Source: CAYJLC01 sp044426345 (lineage in GTDB: Bacteria > Bacillota > Clostridia > Oscillospirales > Butyricicoccaceae). From it: a stretch of DNA of 10,692 nt. Below are positions 6,089-10,692 of this stretch, piece after piece. A program made the position numbers and the translations under genes. The notes under the pieces are model-generated. The model did not search any database, was not told the DNA's origin, and saw only the letters and a list, made by a program, of their open reading frames with translations. The stretch lies in the NCBI GenBank assembly GCA_044426345.1, contig JAWXUP010000079.1:1-10692 (forward strand). Reading direction: 5' to 3'. The number at the start of each line of letters is the position of its first letter. The stretch's first letter is position 1.

Positions 6089-8215
6089 ATGAAAAGTATA
6101 TTAGCAAAAGAGTTTTCAGTACAAGAAAACTATGTCGAAAATATTATAAATTTACTTGATGAAGGTATGACAGTGCCTTTTATCGCACGTTACAGAAAAG
6201 AACTTCACGGAACTATGGACGACCAAATTATTCGTGAAATCGCAGATAGACTTAATTATTTACGCAACCTTGAAAAACGTAAAGAAGAAGTTATTAATTC
6301 TATTACAGAAAAAGATAAAATGACCGATGAGCTACTTGCAGATATCAATTCTGCAAAAACTTTAGCTCGTGTTGAGGACTTATATCGTCCATATAAAGAT
6401 AAACGTAAAACTCGTGCAACAATGGCTATCGCACGTGGTTTGCAACCTTTAGCTGACATTATTTTAGAGCAAAAAACTTCGCTTGACGATATTAAAATTA
6501 AAGCTGAAGACTTTATCACTGAAGAAGTTGCGACTGCTGACGATGCTATCAAAGGTGCTTGCGACATTATCGCTGAAATTATTTCAGATGACCCACTTGT
6601 TCGTGAAAAATTAAAAAATTACTACACAAAATATGGTATCATCGAAACAAAAAAAGCTAAAGATGAAACTTCTGTATACGAAATGTATTATGAATACTCT
6701 GAACCAGTGTCAAAAATACAAAATCACCGTATTTTAGCGATAAATCGTGGCGAAAAAGAAGGATTTTTGAAAGTTAAACTTGCATCAACTGATAGTTTAG
6801 CGCAACATATATTATACAATCTGTATATTACAGACACTACAATTCGTCAGCTGATGACAGAAATTTGTGATGACAGCTATACTCGTTTGATTTTCCCATC
6901 TATCGAGCGTGAAATTCGTTCAACGCTTACAGAACGTGCATCGGAACAAGCGATTTCAGTGTTCGGTATCAATCTTGTAGGATTACTAATGCAAGCTCCT
7001 ATCAAAGATAAAACTTGTCTTGCTATTGACCCTGCTTATCGTACAGGTTGTAAAATTGCTGTTTGTGATAGAACAGGTAAAGTGCTTGATACAAATGTAA
7101 TTTATTGCACAATGCCACACGATAAAGTGGAAGTTGCACGCAGAACTATCATCAATCTTATCAATAAACACAATGTTGAAATTATAGCTGTTGGTAATGG
7201 TACTGCATCGAAAGAGGCTGAAATTTTTACTGTTGATACAATAAAAGAAATAAAAAAACCGAAATTAGCATATATGATGGTTAACGAGGCTGGTGCATCG
7301 GTATATTCTGCATCAAAACTAGGTGCTGAAGAATTCCCAGATTATGACGTTGCACTTCGTTCAGCTGTATCTATAGCACGTCGTTTACAAGACCCTCTTG
7401 CAGAGCTTGTTAAAATCGATCCAAAAAGTATTGGTGTTGGTCAATATCAACACGATATGCCTCAAGCAAGACTTTCAGAAGTGCTTACAAACACAGTTGA
7501 AGACTGCGTAAACAAAGTTGGTGTAGATTTAAATACTGCATCTGCATCACTTTTAACTTACATCGCTGGCTTGTCAAATGCTGTTGCGAAAAACGTTGTA
7601 GCATATCGTGAAGAAAACGGACAGTTTAAAACACGTAAAGAATTACTAAAAGTTGCGAAATTAGGACCTAAAGCATTTTTACAATGTGCTGGTTTCTTAC
7701 GAGTTGCTGAAAGTAAAAATATTCTTGATAACACATCTGTACACCCAGAAAGTTATGATGTTGCAAAAAAATTACTTGATATTTTAGGTTACGGAAAAAC
7801 TACTGATTTTTCAGAAATTGAGGCTAAATGTCAAGCTTACGGCATAAATAAATTATGTGAAGAAATCGAAGTTGGGAAACCTACGCTTGAAGATATTATA
7901 AAAGAGCTTGCAAAACCAGGTCGTGATATTCGTGCTGAAGGTGAGCAACCAGTTCTTCGTACGGACGTTTTGGATATGAAAGATTTAAAACCAGGTATGG
8001 AACTTATGGGTACTGTTCGTAATGTTATCGACTTTGGTGTATTCGTGGATATCGCAGTTCACCAAGACGGTTTGGTTCATATTTCTCAAATTACTGATAG
8101 ATACATCAAGCACCCATCAGAAGTGTTAAAAGTAGGCGATGTTGTAAAAGTTTGGGTACTTTCTGTAGACGTACCTAAAAAACGTATCGGTCTTACTATG
8201 AAACAACCTAAGTAG
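6089..8215 (+). CDS. tex: Tex family S1 RNA-binding protein (transcription accessory protein)
   Basis: Tex proteins are conserved cytoplasmic nucleic-acid-binding proteins related to eukaryotic Spt6 and linked to transcription and RNA metabolism; their exact role is unsettled. Starting at 6089 the protein has 708 residues, a normal family length. In order it shows the helical Tex N-terminal region (about 1-185, with PFIARYRKE), the YqgF/RNase H-like domain (about 308-435, LAIDPAYRTGCK at 311-322 and VGNGTASKEAE), the tandem helix-hairpin-helix region (about 475-540, VGVDLNTASASLL and GQFKTRKELLKV) and a C-terminal S1 domain (about 632-705, GTVRNVIDFGVFVDI and DGLVHISQI). An in-frame extension to a TTG at 6026 would add 21 residues encoded by a dispersed repeat, so I rejected it. 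The metK terminator lies upstream, so tex needs its own promoter within the repeat-filled gap; none stands out. Confidence 0.95.
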   Translation: MKSILAKEFSVQENYVENIINLLDEGMTVPFIARYRKELHGTMDDQIIREIADRLNYLRNLEKRKEEVINSITEKDKMTDELLADINSAKTLARVEDLYRPYKDKRKTRATMAIARGLQPLADIILEQKTSLDDIKIKAEDFITEEVATADDAIKGACDIIAEIISDDPLVREKLKNYYTKYGIIETKKAKDETSVYEMYYEYSEPVSKIQNHRILAINRGEKEGFLKVKLASTDSLAQHILYNLYITDTTIRQLMTEICDDSYTRLIFPSIEREIRSTLTERASEQAISVFGINLVGLLMQAPIKDKTCLAIDPAYRTGCKIAVCDRTGKVLDTNVIYCTMPHDKVEVARRTIINLINKHNVEIIAVGNGTASKEAEIFTVDTIKEIKKPKLAYMMVNEAGASVYSASKLGAEEFPDYDVALRSAVSIARRLQDPLAELVKIDPKSIGVGQYQHDMPQARLSEVLTNTVEDCVNKVGVDLNTASASLLTYIAGLSNAVAKNVVAYREENGQFKTRKELLKVAKLGPKAFLQCAGFLRVAESKNILDNTSVHPESYDVAKKLLDILGYGKTTDFSEIEAKCQAYGINKLCEEIEVGKPTLEDIIKELAKPGRDIRAEGEQPVLRTDVLDMKDLKPGMELMGTVRNVIDFGVFVDIAVHQDGLVHISQITDRYIKHPSEVLKVGDVVKVWVLSVDVPKKRIGLTMKQPK

Positions 8216-8224
8216 CGCGAAATT

Positions 8225-8306
8225 AAGCTCCCTCAGTCACTGCTGTGACAGCTCCCTCGTCAGGGAGCCATGGGAAAAAGTCTCCCTCCTCGACGGAGGG
8301 AGCTAG
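8225..8306. repeat. GGAGGGAGC-family repeat cluster, copy 3, between tex and the NSS transporter
   Basis: Three hairpins occur in a row: GTCAC (8236-8240)/GTGAC (8245-8249), GCTCCCT (8251-8257)/AGGGAGC (8262-8268) with loop CGTC, and CTCCCTCC (8282-8289)/GGAGGGAG (8295-8302). The last part, GACGGAGGGAGCTAG (8292-8306), is identical to 50-64. Its start AAAAAGTCTCCCTC resembles AAAAGCCTCCCTC at window start, as if the middle hairpins of copy 1 had been deleted. No T-run follows the stems, so termination of tex here is uncertain. Confidence 0.75.
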
Positions 8307-8349
8307 AATAAAAAATAGAGAAAAACATTAAATTTATTGGGAGGAATTT

Positions 8350-9717
8350 ATGTCAGAGAAAAGAGGAGCGTGGGCTAGCAACATAGGATTTATCTTATCG
8401 GCTGCTGGTTCGGCTATCGGTCTTGGGAATATTTGGAAGTTTCCAGGCAAAGTAGGTGCTAACGGTGGTGGTACATTTATCGTTATATACCTTGCAATTA
8501 TTGCATTGATTGGTTTTTCGCTGATGATTGCTGAAATTTCATTAGGTAGACACGCACAAAGTAACTCGATTTCAGCATTTAAAAAAATTAATAAAAAATG
8601 GAGCTTTGTAGGTGTTTTGGGAATACTTTCTGCTTTCATTATTTTATCATACTACAGCGTTGTAGGCGGCTGGGTAATGAAATATATTGCAACTTATCTT
8701 ACAGGTGCAAATTTTGGTGGTAACACAGCAGATTATTTTGTTGGATTTATCACTACAGGCGTAGAACCACTTATTTGGCACGCATTATTTATGATAATCA
8801 CAGTATCTGTTGTTACAAAAGGTGTATCTGCAGGGATTGAAAAAGTTAGTAAAGTGCTTATGCCATTACTTTTTGTAATTTTAATTGCGATTACACTTCG
8901 TTCGGTGACGTTACCAGGAGCTGAACAAGGGCTGGATTTCTTGTTACAATTCCACGTTTCAGAAATTACACCAAGCCTGATTATAGCAGCTCTAGGGCAA
9001 GCATTTTTCTCATTATCACTAGGTATGGCTATTATGATCACATACGGTTCGTACGTGTCTAAAACCGATAGTTTACCACGTAGTGTTAGTTTAATTGCAA
9101 TTTTAGATACATTTATCGCACTTCTTGCTGGTTTTGCTATAGTTTGCGCAGTATTTGCTACAGATCCTTCGCTTATAGGCAGTGGTGGTGGTGGATTTGC
9201 GTTTATTTCTCTACCAAATGTTTTCGCAAGTATGCCAGCTGGTAATTTCTTCGGATTGCTGTTCTTCGTATTGCTGTTTTTTGCAGCATTTACATCTGCT
9301 ATGTCGATTTTAGAAGGATTAGTTTCTTGTGTTACAGAACTTTTGAAAATTTCACGTAAAAAAGCGACTATTAGTCTTGGTATTTGTATGTATGTGTTAG
9401 GTTGTGGATATTCTTTATCACAAGGTGCTGTAGATATTAAATTACCATGGTTTGACTTTGCAAATGGTCTTCGCTGGGACACTATGGGTAACGTTATGGA
9501 ATACACAACGGATAATCTGTTAATTCCGATGACTGCGTTATTTGTATGTATTTTCGTAGGCTGGGTTTGGGGAACTAAAGAGGCTGTTCGCGAAATTAAA
9601 GTTGGTTCAAATTTCCCAATTGAAAAAGCTTGGGAGTTTTCAATAAAATATATTTGTCCGATTGCTATTGCTGTGATTTTATTTACAACGTTAGTTTTAG
9701 GAATTAGCATTAGCTAA
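8350..9717 (+). CDS. Sodium-dependent transporter of the NSS (SNF/LeuT) family
   Basis: Probably an inner-membrane Na+-coupled symporter, by family most likely for an amino acid; the substrate cannot be read from sequence. It has 455 residues and about 11 membrane segments, the usual bacterial NSS size (MhsT-like). TM1 carries GSAIGLGNIWKFP at 20-32, which lines up residue-for-residue with LeuT G20-N27, including the unwound sodium/substrate site (A22, N27). NGGGTFIVIY (38-47) opens TM2. TM6 has GQAFFSLSLG (216-225), with S221 at the position of LeuT T254. TM7 has an Asp (D253) near its start. TM8 has AAFTS (312-316), aligning with the LeuT Na2 residues A351, T354 and S355. GGGAGG five bases before ATG sets the start. 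No clear promoter is visible in the 134-bp gap after tex, so it may be read through from tex. A terminator follows six bases after the stop. Confidence 0.94.
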   Translation: MSEKRGAWASNIGFILSAAGSAIGLGNIWKFPGKVGANGGGTFIVIYLAIIALIGFSLMIAEISLGRHAQSNSISAFKKINKKWSFVGVLGILSAFIILSYYSVVGGWVMKYIATYLTGANFGGNTADYFVGFITTGVEPLIWHALFMIITVSVVTKGVSAGIEKVSKVLMPLLFVILIAITLRSVTLPGAEQGLDFLLQFHVSEITPSLIIAALGQAFFSLSLGMAIMITYGSYVSKTDSLPRSVSLIAILDTFIALLAGFAIVCAVFATDPSLIGSGGGGFAFISLPNVFASMPAGNFFGLLFFVLLFFAAFTSAMSILEGLVSCVTELLKISRKKATISLGICMYVLGCGYSLSQGAVDIKLPWFDFANGLRWDTMGNVMEYTTDNLLIPMTALFVCIFVGWVWGTKEAVREIKVGSNFPIEKAWEFSIKYICPIAIAVILFTTLVLGISIS

Positions 9718-9722
9718 AAAAT

Positions 9723-9756
9723 ACCTCGATTTTCAACAAATGAAAATCGAGGTTTT
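9723..9756. terminator. Bidirectional terminator between the convergent NSS and trhA genes
   Basis: A perfect 13-bp stem ACCTCGATTTTCA (9723-9735) / TGAAAATCGAGGT (9741-9753) has a 5-nt loop. The plus strand continues with TTTT then AATATAT. The minus strand has a six-T run, the complement of 9716-9721, so both convergent genes can end here. Confidence 0.92.
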
Positions 9757-9798
9757 AATATATCATTAAGCTATTAAAATAGTAAAAGATAAATGGAC

Positions 9799-10431
9799 TT
9801 AAATTACGTATAGAGCGATTGTTAAAAAGTGGAAAATACTACCCAAAAGTACAAAAAAGTGCCAAATCATATGCATATATGGTGTTTTTTTTGCTAAATA
9901 AAAGCCAATACCAACGGTATAACATAAACCACCAAGTACAAGGAAAATTAGTCCATTCATATCAAGATTTTCGATGAGTGGTTTGATTGTAAATACAACT
10001 GACCAACCCATTACCACGTGGCATATAAGTGATAATTTGTGATACTTTTTAATATCTATGATATTGATTGCAACGCCAAAAATTGCAAATATCCAGATTA
10101 TTGTAAAAAGACTATATCCAACTGCACCTTGCAATGTTATTAGCGTAAATGGTGTGTATGTTCCTGCAATCAGCAAGAAAATTGAACAATGGTCGATGGT
10201 TTTGAATAGTTTTTTTAATTTTTCACCTGTAAAAGCATGGTAAAGTGTAGATGATAGGTACATCATAAACAGTGTTGTTCCGTAAATCACAGAACTTACC
10301 ATCGAAATGGTCGAGCCATATAGTGCTGAAATGTTTATTAAAATAATCATTCCAACGATAGCAAACAATGCACCAATACCGTGTGACACTGAATTAGCGA
10401 TTTCTTCACCCAAAGTATATCTTTTTTCCAT
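9799..10431 (-). CDS. trhA: Hemolysin III / TrhA (PAQR-like) family membrane protein
   Basis: A 210-residue polytopic inner-membrane protein with about seven hydrophobic segments, typical of COG1272. The name hemolysin III comes from a Bacillus cereus protein; in most bacteria the role is not haemolysis, and the E. coli relative has been linked to membrane energetics. Visible family motifs are EEIANSVSHGIGA (9-21), STLYHAF (61-67) followed by the TIDHCSIFLLIAGTYTPF stretch (78-95), and HMIWHFFVLLGSIFHF (187-202). S61, H65, D80, H187 and H191 are in the arrangement that forms the metal site of the PAQR superfamily (compare His/Asp/HxxxH of adiponectin receptors). TAAGGAG lies five bases before the ATG. 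It has its own promoter (-35 TTGTAA, -10 TATAAT) and converges on the NSS gene, with which it shares a terminator. Family assignment is firm; function is uncertain. Confidence 0.93.
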   Translation of the reverse strand: MEKRYTLGEEIANSVSHGIGALFAIVGMIILINISALYGSTISMVSSVIYGTTLFMMYLSSTLYHAFTGEKLKKLFKTIDHCSIFLLIAGTYTPFTLITLQGAVGYSLFTIIWIFAIFGVAINIIDIKKYHKLSLICHVVMGWSVVFTIKPLIENLDMNGLIFLVLGGLCYTVGIGFYLAKKTPYMHMIWHFFVLLGSIFHFLTIALYVI

Positions 10432-10475
10432 AATAGCTCCTTACTCAGAAAATGTTACATCTAGTTTGTAAAACT

Positions 10476-10504
10476 ATTATAACACGTTTGCTAAACTATT
10501 ACAA
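10476..10504 (-). promoter_or_regulatory. Promoter of trhA with overlapping direct repeats
   Basis: On the minus strand the -35 is TTGTAA (10504-10499), the spacer is 17 bp and the -10 is a perfect TATAAT (10481-10476). Two near-identical direct repeats, TAAAACTATTATAAC (10469-10483) and TAAACTATTACAAC (10492-10505) on the plus strand, cover the -10 and -35 respectively, about 23 bp apart. The outer CTAGTT (10461-10466) and AACTAG (10503-10508) form an inverted pair. This could be an operator, or just a consequence of promoter composition. Confidence 0.75.
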
Positions 10505-10510
10505 CTAGTT

Positions 10511-10636
10511 ATTTGTGGTAATTTTGCCTTTTTTTAAAACTTTTTTGTGTATGATTTAATGCTAAGGGTTTTTTATCTGCTCTTTTAACTCATACTGCGT
10601 GGTTTTTTAGCACGTTCATTCGCTCGCCGCGTGGCT
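10511..10636. other. Upstream spacer of trhA with no gene seen
   Basis: This stretch is T-rich at first (runs of seven and six T), then GC-richer around CGTTCATTCGCTCGCCGCGTGG (10613 onward), a composition change that marks the start of the repeat element at the window edge. No ribosome binding site with a plausible reading frame is visible. Confidence 0.5.
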
Positions 10637-10692
10637 GATACTTTGGGACGTCCCAAAGTATCCAAAAGACGAAATCTTTTTGCGAAAAGATT
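10637..10692. repeat. Perfect 26-bp palindrome plus partial hairpin at the window edge
   Basis: Positions 10637-10662 are a perfect palindrome centred on ACGT (half-site GATACTTTGGGAC). After a short spacer CAAAAGACGA, AATCTTTT (10673-10680) and AAAAGATT (10685-10692) pair around TGCG. The second hairpin is cut by the window end: the bases before its left arm (CCAAAAGACGA) suggest the stem continues to the right. No T-run follows the palindrome and no gene is apparent, so this looks like a REP-type intergenic element. Confidence 0.7.

Noticed and set aside
8733..9710. A 325-codon minus-strand open frame opposite the NSS transporter gene.
   Set aside because: It is fully antisense to a gene with clear family motifs; its residue composition (rich in N, I, K, S, T, P) is what the opposite strand of a membrane-protein gene would give, and it has no ribosome binding site.
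309..10431. The genes considered together as a new defence or biosynthetic system.
   Set aside because: The recognised genes are common housekeeping functions in mixed orientation, with separate terminators; nothing links them as one system.

Overview
The window looks like chromosomal DNA from a low-GC Gram-positive bacterium, most likely a Clostridia-type Firmicute. Support for this is the AT-rich sequence, strong AGGAGG-type ribosome binding sites, a consensus-like sigma-A promoter spaced at 17 bp, a lipobox lipoprotein, and protein sequences that read like clostridial housekeeping orthologues. No rRNA, tRNA, CRISPR array, transposase, phage gene or toxin-antitoxin pair is visible. The six protein-coding genes are all intact.

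Layout, left to right. Positions 1-308 hold no gene; they carry dispersed palindromic repeats and the terminator for the gene to the right. A minus-strand pair follows: rnr (RNase R, 4222-2120) and, 20 bp downstream, a large lipoprotein of unknown function (2099-309). They are probably co-transcribed. The 389-bp divergent region 4223-4611 contains a compact promoter for metK and three decayed hairpin repeats in the probable rnr leader. metK (SAM synthetase, 4612-5796, +) ends at a strong terminator. A 292-bp repeat-filled gap then leads to tex (6089-8215, +). A hairpin-rich 134-bp gap separates tex from an NSS-family sodium-dependent transporter (8350-9717, +). A bidirectional terminator separates that gene from the convergent trhA/hemolysin III-family membrane protein (9799-10431, -), which has its own promoter. 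The last 180 bp hold a perfect 26-bp palindrome and another hairpin that runs off the window edge.

The genes do not form one pathway. They are a set of conserved cell functions: RNA decay (RNase R), one-carbon/methyl donor synthesis (MetK), a transcription/RNA-associated S1 protein (Tex), amino-acid-type Na+ symport (NSS) and a PAQR-like membrane protein (TrhA). I see no convincing new multi-gene system.

The most distinctive content is outside the genes. Almost every intergenic gap carries short palindromic repeats of a few related families. In several copies the flanks are conserved while the two hairpin arms differ in sequence but still pair. The other item worth a look is the unrecognised lipoprotein behind rnr, which appears to contain an internal duplication of a roughly 100-residue beta-rich module.
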